Part shown: positions 1-8,518 of the stretch, piece after piece | Position numbering within the stretch: the stretch's first letter is position 1 | Layout: each line of letters opens with the position of its first letter | Assembly: GCA_031276865.1 (NCBI GenBank) | Contig: JAISMF010000093.1 | Span: forward strand, 1 to 64,000 | Source: Deltaproteobacteria bacterium | GTDB taxonomy: Bacteria; Desulfobacterota; Desulfarculia; Adiutricales; Adiutricaceae | Direction of reading: 5' to 3' | DNA: 64,000 bases | Made by a program: the position numbers and the translations under genes | Notes under the pieces: generated by a model | Told to the model about the DNA's origin: nothing | The model's input: only the letters and a program-made list of their open reading frames with translations | The model's database searches: none

Positions 1-230
1 CCATCCTCACGGGTGGCCACGCAAGACTCGGGGCTGACCGACTAGCTAGGTCTTAGTCATGGAAGTTCCTCCCTTCCTACGATACCTGGGTTTATCCAGT
101 CGCATCCAGTCGCATCAAAAATATCATCCCACGCTTTTTTTGGAGGCAAACTTCTTCTGGACGAAAGCCTAAATCTCAAGTATGATGCCAAGTAGCCATA
201 GGCGTCAACTCACCGTTCCGGAAGTCAAAC
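1..230. other. AT-leaning upstream flank, no gene recognised
   Basis: No open frame of useful length and no RNA gene is visible. A 10-bp unit (TCCAGTCGCA) is repeated in tandem at about 95-114. Base composition is closer to the following AT-rich gene than to the rest of the window, so this may be part of the same acquired patch. Confidence 0.3.
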
Positions 231-1961
231 ATGCGAAAAGAAATACCAAAAATTATCCAAACTTTTTCTGAAATTATCAGCGATAACATGCTTTACGCTG
301 ATAAAACCGAGTATATATATAATCTAATTAAAAAATTTAAAGTGTGTTTTCTTTGCCGTCCTAGGCGTTTCGGTAAATCTCTCCTCCTTAGCACTATCGA
401 GTCGCTGTTTTCCGGAGAAAGGGACCTTTTTAAAGGATTATGGATTGATTCCTCGGATTACACGTTTCAAAAGCATCCCGTCATCCTTCTCAGTATGGAT
501 TTCACCGACACCTCAAAACCAAGCTTACTAAAAAAACAATTATTACATAGTCTTCAGAAAATAGGCAAGTCTGAAGGTATTTCGATTTCGGATTTGACTC
601 TAGACGCCGCGCTTAGCGACCTTGTAGAAGGTCTGTTCGATAAATACAATAATTTTCAGTCAACCGCGCCGAAAGACAGGGATAGACAAGAATCGGTTCA
701 GAAAGTTGTCATTTTGATTGACGAGTATGACGCGCCTATCATTGACAATCTTGACAAATCTTCAGTGGCCAAGGCCAACCAGATAACTCTCCATAATTTT
801 TACCGCGAATTTAAAAAACTTGACAAATTTATACATTTTATCTTAGTAACCGGTATCACGCAAGCTGGTAGAGCGTCTCTAGGTCAGACCACCAACAACA
901 TTGTTGACATATCCCTTAGACCGGAGTATGCCGGAATTTGCGGCTTCACTCTCCAGGAATTGGACTCTCTCTTCGCTGATCGTTATGAAGAAACTCTTAA
1001 CGAACTCATAGCGGCGAAACAGATGCAACCAAGTTCCACGGTCGCCGATCTTAGGAAGAAAATATTACATTGGTACGATGGTTATGTTTTTGATGGGAAA
1101 ACAATGCGGGAAGAAACCGCATCGGACAAACCGATCAGAGTTTTAAACCCTTTTTCCATTGTTCAATTTTTCGAAGAAAAATCATTTGACGACTTCTGGT
1201 TCCAAGCGGGCCCCGCCTCTTTTCTGGCGAATCTCATCGCAAACGACCCTGAATCTTTTAAGTTGAAAATGCCGCCCATAGCTTCAAAACGAAGCTTAAG
1301 ATCATTTATCCCCGTCAGTGACTCGCCTATTCCTATTTTATTTCAAACAGGCTATCTGACCTTAAACAATGTTTTCCTGGAAGGCAACGAGACTACTTTT
1401 TCGCTTAAAATACCTAATATGGAAGTGGAGCGCGGCTATCCATGGTCTTTCTACCAGGCGTATTTCGGCTATGAGGATATTAGTGTATTATTTTTAAACG
1501 GGAAATCATTTAAGACCGCCATCCTCAATTGCGACGCCGCCGCAATTGAGGTAATCCTTGAAACCGCCCTGGCTAAATTATCTTCCGAACAAAATATTCC
1601 AATGGAAAAATACTATCATTCTGTAATTCAAGCTTTTATTAACGGAATGGGTATCGATGCCAGATCTCAAGTTTCATCATCCATGGGTAAATCGGATCTT
1701 GATTTGGTTTTTTCCGACAATGTTTACGTAATTATTGAAGTTAAATTTGAAAATGAACCTGAAAAATCATCTACAATGACAATCGAGGATAAGCGCGAAA
1801 AGGCCCATAGCTTAGCCAAAATGGCCCTAGAACAGATTACTAAAAAAGAGTGCTCAAATCATTATGCTTTGCAAGCGAAAAAAATTATTGAACTCGGTTT
1901 AGGAATTTTCGGCCGCTCAAAAGTCAGAGTACTCATGAGGGTCAGAAAATACGCCCGCTGA
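231..1961 (+). CDS. AAA-ATPase-like / PD-(D/E)XK nuclease family protein
   Basis: The 576-residue protein matches the two-domain family with an N-terminal AAA-ATPase-like domain and a C-terminal PD-(D/E)XK nuclease-like domain (formerly DUF1703). The Walker A-like motif RPRRFGKS is at about residues 43-50 and the Walker B motif VVILIDEYDAP at about 159-169. The C-terminal nuclease-like core reads SDLDLVF followed by IIEVKF near residues 488-505. Members are often multicopy and linked to mobile DNA; their biochemical role is poorly known. The ATG has GGAAG about 6 bases upstream. Codon use is AT-rich (many AAA, TTA, AAT codons), in sharp contrast to the GC-rich genes that follow, which suggests horizontal acquisition. 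The family is clear; the function is not. Confidence 0.88.
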   Translation: MRKEIPKIIQTFSEIISDNMLYADKTEYIYNLIKKFKVCFLCRPRRFGKSLLLSTIESLFSGERDLFKGLWIDSSDYTFQKHPVILLSMDFTDTSKPSLLKKQLLHSLQKIGKSEGISISDLTLDAALSDLVEGLFDKYNNFQSTAPKDRDRQESVQKVVILIDEYDAPIIDNLDKSSVAKANQITLHNFYREFKKLDKFIHFILVTGITQAGRASLGQTTNNIVDISLRPEYAGICGFTLQELDSLFADRYEETLNELIAAKQMQPSSTVADLRKKILHWYDGYVFDGKTMREETASDKPIRVLNPFSIVQFFEEKSFDDFWFQAGPASFLANLIANDPESFKLKMPPIASKRSLRSFIPVSDSPIPILFQTGYLTLNNVFLEGNETTFSLKIPNMEVERGYPWSFYQAYFGYEDISVLFLNGKSFKTAILNCDAAAIEVILETALAKLSSEQNIPMEKYYHSVIQAFINGMGIDARSQVSSSMGKSDLDLVFSDNVYVIIEVKFENEPEKSSTMTIEDKREKAHSLAKMALEQITKKECSNHYALQAKKIIELGLGIFGRSKVRVLMRVRKYAR

Positions 1962-1981
1962 CCATGGTCGTTTTTTAAATT

Positions 1982-2026
1982 ATTTTTCACCGTGAAACGA
2001 TATCAGCCGAAAATACGGTGAAAAAT
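1982..2026. terminator. Hairpin after the AAA/nuclease gene
   Basis: A 12-bp perfect inverted repeat (ATTTTTCACCGT / ACGGTGAAAAAT) with a 21-base loop lies 20 bases after the stop codon. The A/T-rich foot of the stem gives a short U run. This is a plausible, weak, bidirectional terminator. Confidence 0.4.
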
Positions 2027-2306
2027 TACAATGATTCACACAATTTTTGATGAATCACGTATCATGAACATTTACCCTTAAATGATATAAGTTGACACTT
2101 CAAACTTTCACGATTTCAGAGTTAACGTAAATTGAGCATATTCAATGAATTGATGCGACTCAAAAACCACAACGTATTTTTGATATCTGAAATTATCTAC
2201 TACAAGTTTTAATTATTCAAAGCAATAGTCCATATATTGTATGTTTTCTCTATCTTTCGGTTAACGCCGGACTTTTTGCAATCGTATCGATGAATTATGT
2301 TTATAA

Positions 2307-2398
2307 TATTACCCAGACGGATAAAAGTTAGAAACGTAAAAGGAAGAGATTTCCTTGAATACGTGACTTTTTCCCAATATTTAATCGCCGGGGTAATA
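2307..2398. repeat. 92-bp element with inverted ends, copy 1
   Basis: The element starts TATTACCCAGACGGATAAAA and ends TTTAATCGCCGGGGTAATA; the ends are imperfect inverted repeats of about 20 bp. It is the same length as copy 2 about 122 bp downstream, and the terminal blocks are nearly identical while the interior differs. This resembles a MITE or a dispersed palindromic repeat. It explains why the minus-strand ORFs here share the word ITPA(I/V)KYW. Confidence 0.6.
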
Positions 2399-2428
2399 TA
2401 CAACATATTTTTTCAATACCACTATATA

Positions 2429-2520
2429 TATTACCCCGACGGATAAAAGTTATAACAACGTTGGTCAGAAACCCTGTCCTTAAACGGGGCTGTTTCCAAT
2501 ATTTAACCGCCGGAGTAATA
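2429..2520. repeat. 92-bp element with inverted ends, copy 2
   Basis: Second copy of the element, beginning TATTACCCCGACGGATAAAA and ending TTTAACCGCCGGAGTAATA. The interior can form a small additional hairpin (CCCTGT..ACGGGG). It sits at the boundary where the AT-rich patch gives way to GC-rich chromosome. Confidence 0.6.
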
Positions 2521-2893
2521 ATATCCATCATGACATGCGCGAAAGTCCGAAGAGACGTTAATCTTAATCGTCCCGGGAAGCGGAAGTCCTGAATAGTTTT
2601 CCAAAGGAGACCCGAACCGGCTAATTTTTCCCCTCCCTGAACGGACGCCCGGAACTAAGTGTCCGGGGAGGCGTCCGCGACCGGACGAGCCGGAACGAAT
2701 CCGCCGGAACGTGGAAAACCTCGCTTTTTTCGCCCCCGGACGAACGCCCCCCCGGGGATCGCCTTATATGATTTTCCCCGGGTGGAAATAAAAAACATCC
2801 GCTGAAAACGGAGGGAAAAAGAGCCGCGGCTTATCGCCCCGGCGAATAAAGTCGATAAAACGTCCATCGGCGTCTTCGTCCTCATACTCGACT

Positions 2894-2924
2894 CTTTCCA
2901 TATTCAACCGCCGGAGGAATAAAA
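2894..2924. repeat. Half copy of the 92-bp element end
   Basis: The stretch TTTCCATATTCAACCGCCGG followed by AGGAATAA matches the right end of the two 92-bp elements with a few changes. No matching left end was found nearby, so this is either a remnant or an independent half-element. Confidence 0.45.
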
Positions 2925-2981
2925 CCTGCCCGGCTAAAAAAAAGGAAACAAAGCGCCATCGTTTCCGCCCTGAACGGATCG

Positions 2982-3013
2982 AAAAAAACCCCGGCGTTGG
3001 AGCGCCGGGGTTT
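2982..3013 (-). terminator. Intrinsic terminator, minus strand
   Basis: An 11-bp perfect stem (AAACCCCGGCG / CGCCGGGGTTT) with a 6-base loop is followed on the minus strand by a run of seven T. It lies about 230 bases past the stop of the minus-strand gene at 3240-3794 and is the natural end of that transcript. Confidence 0.75.
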
Positions 3014-3239
3014 CAGGGAAGAAAACAATGGAGGAATAACAATAACAAATAGGAGGAAAAATACAGATACAATGGGAAAAACAACAATACAACAATGCGA
3101 GACAAAAATAACGCGAGACGAAAACAATAAGGGAAAAAACACGAAAGGAAACAACATCAAAGCCGGACGAAAAAAGGCGGAAATATTAGCACCGGAAAAA
3201 TACGCCGGAAAAAAAACTATATCGAAACTGGCTTGTAAA

Positions 3240-3794
3240 CTAGGCTTTCAATTTCGAAAGCGGATTGTAGCCATACGAGTCTAGAAGATTCAAAAGTTTT
3301 TCGTTGGTCGAAAGGAAGTTGCCCACCTTGCTTAGAAGATCCCGCGCGGCCTCTCCCGTGGAACTCTCGGGAAGGCCATCGGCCGAGTCGTAGACCAGGA
3401 GGGGATCTTTTTTCAGGGCCTCCCGCATCTTCTCCTTTTCCTCGTCGGTCCCGCCGGAGGCTTCAATAATATCGTCCCGGCTGTAGACCCTGGCCTCCCT
3501 CTTTCCGTCGCCGTTATCGATTATGACTAAAACGTAGTCGTCTTGGAATTCGGGATAATCGGCGATGGTTTCCGCCGTGAGTCCGGCCAGATCGCTTATG
3601 AGTTTGGAGGCCACCTTGCCAAGGGAGATGTCCACCGTGTCGGTTCCGTAAGCCGAGGATGCGGGCGAGGCGAGCGAGTCGTCGGCCGAAAGATAGTCGG
3701 CCAGGTTCTCGTAGTTCTTATCCTTGGATCCTATATTTAAAAGGATCGGCTCCCGCGCCGCGGGCTGGGTGAACAGAATGGAATTTATGCTCAT
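3240..3794 (-). CDS. Protein of unknown function behind a sigma-54 promoter
   Basis: The 184-residue protein starts MSINSILFTQPA; I do not recognise a domain. It is acidic and soluble, with no signal peptide or membrane helix, and ends in a Leu-rich segment (LLNLLDSYGYNP). I chose the internal ATG at 3794 over the upstream ORF start because GGAGAG lies 6 bases before it and a -24/-12 promoter sits at 3867-3883, inside the longer frame. Its promoter type is shared with flagellar and c-di-GMP genes in this window, so a motility or surface role is a reasonable inference only. It has its own promoter and terminator and is monocistronic. Confidence 0.75.
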   Translation of the reverse strand: MSINSILFTQPAAREPILLNIGSKDKNYENLADYLSADDSLASPASSAYGTDTVDISLGKVASKLISDLAGLTAETIADYPEFQDDYVLVIIDNGDGKREARVYSRDDIIEASGGTDEEKEKMREALKKDPLLVYDSADGLPESSTGEAARDLLSKVGNFLSTNEKLLNLLDSYGYNPLSKLKA

Positions 3795-3866
3795 CTTCGC
3801 TCTCCGGAACCCTGTTTTTTCGCCCGGGGGAATTTTCCGCCGCGCGCCGGGTCCGCCGCTGAACAT

Positions 3867-3883
3867 TGCATAAGACGTGCCAA
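3867..3883 (-). promoter_or_regulatory. Sigma-54 (-24/-12) promoter
   Basis: Read on the minus strand: TTGGCACGTCTTATGCA. The -24 GG and -12 GC elements have the correct spacing, and the -24 block TGGCACG is perfect. It lies about 75 bases before the ATG at 3794. Confidence 0.7.
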
Positions 3884-3903
3884 CAAAACGGGGAGGAAAA
3901 CGG

Positions 3904-3948
3904 GAAAAAAACGCCCCTCCGAGGAAATTTTTTCGCCGAGGAGAGGCG
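3904..3948 (-). terminator. Intrinsic terminator after prepilin peptidase
   Basis: On the minus strand, CGCCTCTCC and GGAGGGGCG form a 9-bp stem with one wobble pair, followed by seven T. It is about 55 bases beyond the prepilin peptidase stop and separates that transcript from the next sigma-54-driven gene. Confidence 0.6.
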
Positions 3949-4002
3949 GAGGATTTTCAGGGGAAGCCGGGCGGCTTTTAAAATAGGTTTTCCGGCGAAT
4001 AT

Positions 4003-4881
4003 TTAGGCGACCGTGACAAGGGAGAGGTACCAGTTTATGATGGCCTCCCCGTAGAAGAGCCAGAAAAGGGCGGCCAAAACCAGGAAGGGCCCGAAGGGGA
4101 CGCGCATGGATCCCATACGCCCCCGGGCGGGGATCCTTCCCGCGGCCAGGGTGAGGATGACCGATAAAAGTCCGATGACGGAGGATAAAAAAAGGATGGG
4201 GAAGATGGAGCGCCAGCCTAGGTAAACCCCGATGAGGCCTAAAAGGGGGGGATCCCCGGCTCCGAGTCCGTCCTTGCGGCGCCAGAGCTTGTAGCAAAGC
4301 GAGGCCGCGAAGAGGCTTAAAAAACCGCAGAAGAAGCCCAAGACGGCCCCGGAAAGGCTTACGAGCCTGGGGTTCCAGCCTTTCAAAAGGAGCTTGTCCC
4401 AAAGGAAACTGCCGGTGAGGATGGGGTTGGGGCAGAGGACCGCGATTACCAGCCCCAAGAGGATGGTGGGGAGGATCAGGAGATCGGGGATGACCATGAG
4501 CTCGGAGTCGATGAAGGCCACGGCCGTCAGCGCGCACGCGAAATACCAGTAGAAAAAAAACTGGAGCGTGAAGCCGTAGACTCCGTAAAGGCTCAAGGCT
4601 AGAACGCCCGAAAGCAGCTCGACTAAGGGGTAGCGGGCGGAGATGGGGGCGCCGCAGTAGCGGCAGCGGCCTTTTAAGAGGATGTAGCTGAGGCAGGGGA
4701 TGTTGTCGCGCCAGACGAGCTGGTTTTGGCAAGCCGGACAAAAGGAGCGCCGGGGCCGCCAGACGGAGAGCCCCTCCCGCGGCAGGCGGTAGACGACCAC
4801 GTTCAGGAAGCTGCCCACGGAGAGCCCGAGGAAAAAGACGAAAGCCCCGAAAATCACGCCGGCGGCCCCGGAAAAGCTCAT
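4003..4881 (-). CDS. pilD: Type IV prepilin peptidase / N-methyltransferase (A24 family)
   Basis: This integral inner-membrane aspartyl protease cleaves type IV prepilin leaders and methylates the new N-terminus. The 292-residue length is typical. After the first membrane helix come paired cysteines CPAC and CRYC, as in the zinc-binding cytoplasmic loop of PilD. The two catalytic aspartates are in FIDSELMVIPD and GAGD. The second site reads GAGDPPLL, where most members have GxGDxK(L/M), so the residues after the aspartate differ. Substrates are likely the minor prepilins at 43.6-46.5 kb. AAGGA is 12 bases upstream of the ATG. The gene follows cheY by 42 bases and may be cotranscribed with it. 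Confidence 0.93.
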   Translation of the reverse strand: MSFSGAAGVIFGAFVFFLGLSVGSFLNVVVYRLPREGLSVWRPRRSFCPACQNQLVWRDNIPCLSYILLKGRCRYCGAPISARYPLVELLSGVLALSLYGVYGFTLQFFFYWYFACALTAVAFIDSELMVIPDLLILPTILLGLVIAVLCPNPILTGSFLWDKLLLKGWNPRLVSLSGAVLGFFCGFLSLFAASLCYKLWRRKDGLGAGDPPLLGLIGVYLGWRSIFPILFLSSVIGLLSVILTLAAGRIPARGRMGSMRVPFGPFLVLAALFWLFYGEAIINWYLSLVTVA

Positions 4882-4923
4882 AAAGAAATTGTTTCCTTAA
4901 GGCGCCGAAGCGCCCCGGGGCGT

Positions 4924-5307
4924 TTACGAGGAGAAGATCTTCTCCATCTTCTCGTTTAGGGTGTCCGCCGTGAAGGGCTTGACGATGTAATTGGAAACCT
5001 TGGCCTTGACGGCCTCGATTATGTTCTCCTGCTGCGCCTCGGCCGTCACCATTAAAAAGGGGATGTCCTTGAGGTGCTCGGTGCCCCGCACGTGCCTTAA
5101 AAGCTCGATGCCCGTCATGTTCGGCATGTTCCAGTCGGATATGATGAGATCGAACTTGTTGTTCTCCAGGATGGCCGACGCCTTCACCCCGTCCTCGGCC
5201 TCGCTTATGTTGTTTATGCCGAGCTGCCTAAGGATGTTTTTAACGATGCGCCGCATGGTCAGAAAGTCGTCCACGACCAGCACTTTCATGTTTTTGTCGT
5301 AAGCCAT
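4924..5307 (-). CDS. cheY: CheY-like chemotaxis response regulator
   Basis: The 127-residue protein is a single receiver domain. It has the acidic pair D13-D14, phospho-acceptor D58 (ISDWNMP), T88, an aromatic switch residue near Y107 and K110 (IVKPF), all as in CheY. It is expected to bind the flagellar switch when phosphorylated by CheA. The ORF-track start is too early; the ATG at 5307 has GGAG 8 bases upstream and gives the canonical CheY length. No cheA is in the window; a cheW lies far away at 60.1 kb. Confidence 0.93.
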   Translation of the reverse strand: MAYDKNMKVLVVDDFLTMRRIVKNILRQLGINNISEAEDGVKASAILENNKFDLIISDWNMPNMTGIELLRHVRGTEHLKDIPFLMVTAEAQQENIIEAVKAKVSNYIVKPFTADTLNEKMEKIFSS

Positions 5308-5825
5308 AGATGTCTCCAGAAGAATCGCAGGAAAAAGGCCCCGCTGACTAGCGTCGTTTTCCGATCCGGCCCCGGGCGCCAAGAAAGACGCCGGCGGCGC
5401 CGGAAAACCCCTTCGAGGGGAAAGGCTCCGGAACGCCTTTTCGCGGAAACGGTTAAGCCCGTTTGGCGCTTAAGAACGGGAAAAGCGCCGGGGCGTCCCG
5501 CGAAAAAACCTTATCCGCCGAATCGGCGCGGAGAAAATAAATCCCCTTTTAACCGATCCCCTGGAACTTTAGCACAGAGGCGGCTTCCTTTTCAAGAAAA
5601 ATCTATCCCGGCCCCCGCGCGGGCGGGCCTTCCCGAAAGAGCGTCAAGTCAAGGCCGGAAGCGGCGTCACGGAAGACCGGGAAACGCGCGCCCCTCGCCC
5701 CGGCGCTGAAACCCGCGCCCCGGGGGGCGCGGGAAAGACGCCTCCCCCGCCTCCCCGACGGACGGGGGCGTCCGCCGGAAAGACGGCCCCGGCGGAGGCG
5801 GACGCCCACCCTTCCGGCGGAAGCC
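5308..5825. other. Intergenic region, no gene seen
   Basis: It separates two minus-strand genes. It includes a GC-rich hairpin at 5766-5807 (11-bp arms GGGCGTCCGCC / GGCGGACGCCC) just past the stop of the 5826-6314 gene, without a T run. The rest is GC-rich with only shadow ORFs. The cheY promoter must lie here but I could not pick a convincing one. Confidence 0.4.
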
Positions 5826-6314
5826 TTATTTGCCCTTGATGAGGGTGTAGTCCTCGCTGAAACGCGCGCCTTTGTAGATGTCCCATTCCTGGGAATCTAT
5901 GTCCCGAAGGAGCCCCTGGCAGTTTTTAGAGGACAGGGCCTCTTTCACCTGCCCCTCGGCGTAGGCGTCCACGGCCGTCTTCTGCGGCACCCCGAAGCCT
6001 CCGCCCAGCTCGAACTTCTTCACCACCCGGGCCAGGGTGTTTCCGTTCCTTTTCTCGTAGCCGGTCCAGGATTTGTTTCCGCCGCAGCGGCTCGTTATCT
6101 GGTAGACGGCCTGGACGCCCCCGAAAATGCGCAGGGCGGCCTTGTACTGGAGGATGTCCGGGGCGTCCCCGTCCAGCGGCTCCAGATTGAAGGTCCCGTT
6201 TTGCGCCCCGTTCGCCTGGCCGTCCTGGGCGGCCGCGACGGAGGCGAAAGGGTTGGCCAGAAGCAAAACGGGGAGGATTCCCCAAAGAGCGAGGCCGAAG
6301 AACACTTTCCGCAT
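5826..6314 (-). CDS. Small exported protein of unknown function
   Basis: The 162-residue protein begins MRKVFFGLALWGILPVLLL and has a clear Sec signal peptide ending near ASVAAAQ. The mature part is soluble and not recognised. It contains three cysteines, two of which could pair in the periplasm. The ATG at 6314 was chosen because AAGGAT lies 7 bases upstream and it places the signal peptide at the N-terminus; the ORF-track start adds 22 implausible residues. Confidence 0.75.
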   Translation of the reverse strand: MRKVFFGLALWGILPVLLLANPFASVAAAQDGQANGAQNGTFNLEPLDGDAPDILQYKAALRIFGGVQAVYQITSRCGGNKSWTGYEKRNGNTLARVVKKFELGGGFGVPQKTAVDAYAEGQVKEALSSKNCQGLLRDIDSQEWDIYKGARFSEDYTLIKGK

Positions 6315-7153
6315 GGCTAAATCCTTATCCGGGTTGAGCGGCGCGAAAGCCGGAATTCTCCGGCGCGCCGCCGCGTCCATTCGACTTGGGGCGAAAAAGC
6401 CCCTAACCGAACCCTCCCGGGGACGCGCGTTCCCGCGCGGGAGAAAGATAATTATCTACCGGTGGCGGCGGGATTCTAAAAATTTTTATTAATCGCGGGA
6501 ATTTTCACGAAAACCGAAACCTTTCGGAAAAAGACCCGCCCGGGCGCCCGCTTTTTTTCACGCCGTCAAAATCTTTTGACGATCTAAAGCGAACCCTTTT
6601 CGGATCTTATCATTTTGACGCGGATTAGCAACAGGAGCCCGCGGCCGGTCGACCGGCCGGAGGCGCCGCGGGGCGAATTCAATCCCCTGGGAGAGGATTC
6701 CTCCCGCGCGGGGGAAAATTCAATCCCCTCCGCCTTCCCGGGCGGCTGGCCGGCCCGAAACTCTTTTTCCCTTTTTCCAGGACTACGGGGGGGGCGGCCG
6801 GACTTCTTCCGTCTAATTTAAATCTATTTTGTAAAACATAGTCTATATTATAACTGCGATATCATATTTATAACACCGGCGCGCCCGGACGCCAATCAAA
6901 CGCGGCGAAAAATCCCGGCGAAAGCCTTTTTCGGGGAAATCCGGCCGCAAACCCGATTCGGAAAGGAGAAAACGGCGCCGGGGCTTTTTCCAAAACCGGA
7001 GGGGGGAGGGGCCTTGTCCGGCGGCTCCGGCGACACTTGAACAAACATTTCCAAATATGGTAAAGTCACCCCCGAAAATAGACTTGGAAAGGCGTCCTTT
7101 GAAAGCCGGAGCTCCGGCTTTTCCGCTTTTCCGCCGCCCACGGAGGCCAGTCG
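6315..7153. other. Long intergenic region, no gene seen
   Basis: About 840 bases between divergent genes. Two near-copies of a CAATCCCCT-containing word occur around 6675-6730 (TTCAATCCCCTGGGAG and TTCAATCCCCTCCGCC). An AT-rich patch at about 6815-6880 is the only promoter-like composition. ORFs in this stretch overlap on both strands and lack ribosome sites. Confidence 0.4.
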
Positions 7154-7846
7154 ATGAGATTTTACGGAACCAACCCCTCCCGGCCCCTCTGGGTCCTTTT
7201 CGTAATCCTGGCCCTTTTCCTCTCCGCCGCCCCCCTCGAGGCCCAGGAAAAAGGGAAAAGCCCCAATCCGCCCGCGAAGGGGGCCCCGGCTCCGGAAAAA
7301 GAAAAGAGGGACCAGGACATCGCCCTGGTCCCCCCCCTGGAGGGGGAGGCGGCGGCGCCCAAGGCGGACGCGGCCCCCCCCGCGTCCGTGACCATCGCGG
7401 TCATCGACATGACCAAGGCCATAGAGGAATCCGCCACGGGAAAGTCGCTCCAGGCCAAGTTTAAAAGCGATTTCGACAAAACCTCCGAAAAGATGAACCA
7501 GCGGGGGAAGGATCTGGAAAAAAAGGTGGAGGAGTTCAACCGGACCCAGGGCGCCCTGTCCGAATCCGAGCGGGAGAAGGCCAAAACCGCCCTGGAAAAG
7601 GAGATAGGCGACTTCGAAAAGGAGACCAGGAAGGCCAGCGACGATTTTAGATCCCAGGTGGAGAAGGCCATGAGCCCCCTCTACGACCGGGCGGAGAAGA
7701 TCGCGTCCGATCTGGCCAAAACCAACAAATACACGGCCGTGGTGGAAAACGGCTCGGCCAACGCCATCATCTACGCCGAACCCCGCATAGCGGTGGTGGA
7801 CATCACCGGAGACGTGACCAAGGCCCTGAACGCCAAATCCAAGTAG
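7154..7846 (+). CDS. ompH: OmpH/Skp-family periplasmic chaperone, paralogue 1
   Basis: Skp-type chaperones hold unfolded outer-membrane proteins in the periplasm as trimers. This 230-residue protein has a signal peptide (LFVILALFLSAAPLEA), a low-complexity Pro/Ala/Glu linker of about 45 residues, the family start VTIAVIDMTKAIEES, and a long charged coiled-coil middle. It ends in a short beta segment (IAVVDITGDV). GGAGG is 8 bases before the ATG. It is longer than typical Skp (about 160 residues) because of the linker. A second paralogue follows at 8519. Placement before lpxD is typical of Gram-negatives. Confidence 0.88.
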   Translation: MRFYGTNPSRPLWVLFVILALFLSAAPLEAQEKGKSPNPPAKGAPAPEKEKRDQDIALVPPLEGEAAAPKADAAPPASVTIAVIDMTKAIEESATGKSLQAKFKSDFDKTSEKMNQRGKDLEKKVEEFNRTQGALSESEREKAKTALEKEIGDFEKETRKASDDFRSQVEKAMSPLYDRAEKIASDLAKTNKYTAVVENGSANAIIYAEPRIAVVDITGDVTKALNAKSK

Positions 7847-7856
7847 AGGAAACGAA

Positions 7857-8100
7857 AGTTGAGGAAAAGTAGGGAAAAGTTGAGGAAAAGTTGAGGATAA
7901 GTAGGAAAAAGTTGAGGAAAAGTTGAGGATAAGTAGGAAAAAGTCGCGGCAAAGTAGGGAAAAAGTAGAGGAAACGAAAGGAGAGGAAAAGTAGGTAAAT
8001 AGTAGAGGAACCGAAAGGAGAGGAAAAGTAGGTAAAAAGTAGAGGAACCGAAAGAAGAGGAAAAGCGGGGGAATAGCGGAGGAAACGAAAGCGGAGAAGG
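7857..8100. repeat. Purine-rich tandem repeats (32-bp and 37-bp units)
   Basis: Immediately after the first ompH stop, a 32-bp unit (GTTGAGGAAAAGTTGAGGAT...) occurs twice at 7879-7942. A 37-bp unit (GTAGAGGAAACGAAAGGAGA...) then repeats three times at 7965-8075 with a partial fourth. The plus strand is almost all A and G. No protein is encoded on the purine strand; the minus-strand ORF is a composition artefact. Confidence 0.8.
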
Positions 8101-8518
8101 CGAAAGGCGGAAAGCCGCTCCCCGAAACGCGCGCCCCTCCCGCTCCGGAAAATCCGGCGCCCGAAACCTTTCCCTTTTTCCGCGATTTCCGCTAAAATCA
8201 CCCCTTCCCCGGGACCGCCCCCCTTTCCGGCGGGGCTAAAACGTTCCGGCTCCCCCTTTTCGGGCTTTTACAGCCCGGATCTGAAGAAAGCGCCGGGGGG
8301 GAAAGCTCCTTTAAACCCGGGACGCCGGATCCCCCCAGCCCCCGATTTTCCTAACTTTCGCTCCCGCGCTTATGCTATATTAAAGAATTAACGCCTGGGG
8401 GCCCATTCGGGCCCCGGGCGCCCTGAAATCAACGGCTTTTAAAGCCCCGGGCTTTAATTATCGTACGGGCTTTAATTAACAATATTAGTTTTGTCCATCC
8501 GACGGAGGTATCCTTTCC
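8101..8518. other. Leader region of the second ompH
   Basis: It contains a strong GC hairpin around 8393-8424 (GGGGGCCC..GGGCCCC core) and two copies of GGGCTTTAATTA about 18 bases apart near 8449 and 8467. An extended -10 element lies at 8373. No gene is visible. Confidence 0.4.
8373..8381 (+). promoter_or_regulatory. Extended -10 element, candidate promoter
   Basis: TGCTATATT matches the TGnTATAAT extended -10 pattern. No good -35 is at the right distance. It is about 140 bases upstream of the second ompH and would make a structured leader. Confidence 0.35.

Noticed and set aside
2209-2531. Two minus-strand ORFs sharing ITPA(I/V)KYW
   Set aside because: The similarity comes from the 92-bp repeated elements, not from a gene family.
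2997-3284. 95-aa Lys/Asn/Thr-rich plus-strand ORF
   Set aside because: It begins in the loop of a minus-strand terminator and its composition only reflects an A-rich tract; no usable ribosome site.
3791-4741. 316-aa minus-strand ORF overlapping prepilin peptidase
   Set aside because: Pro/Arg/His-rich alternate frame of the peptidase gene, with no domain.
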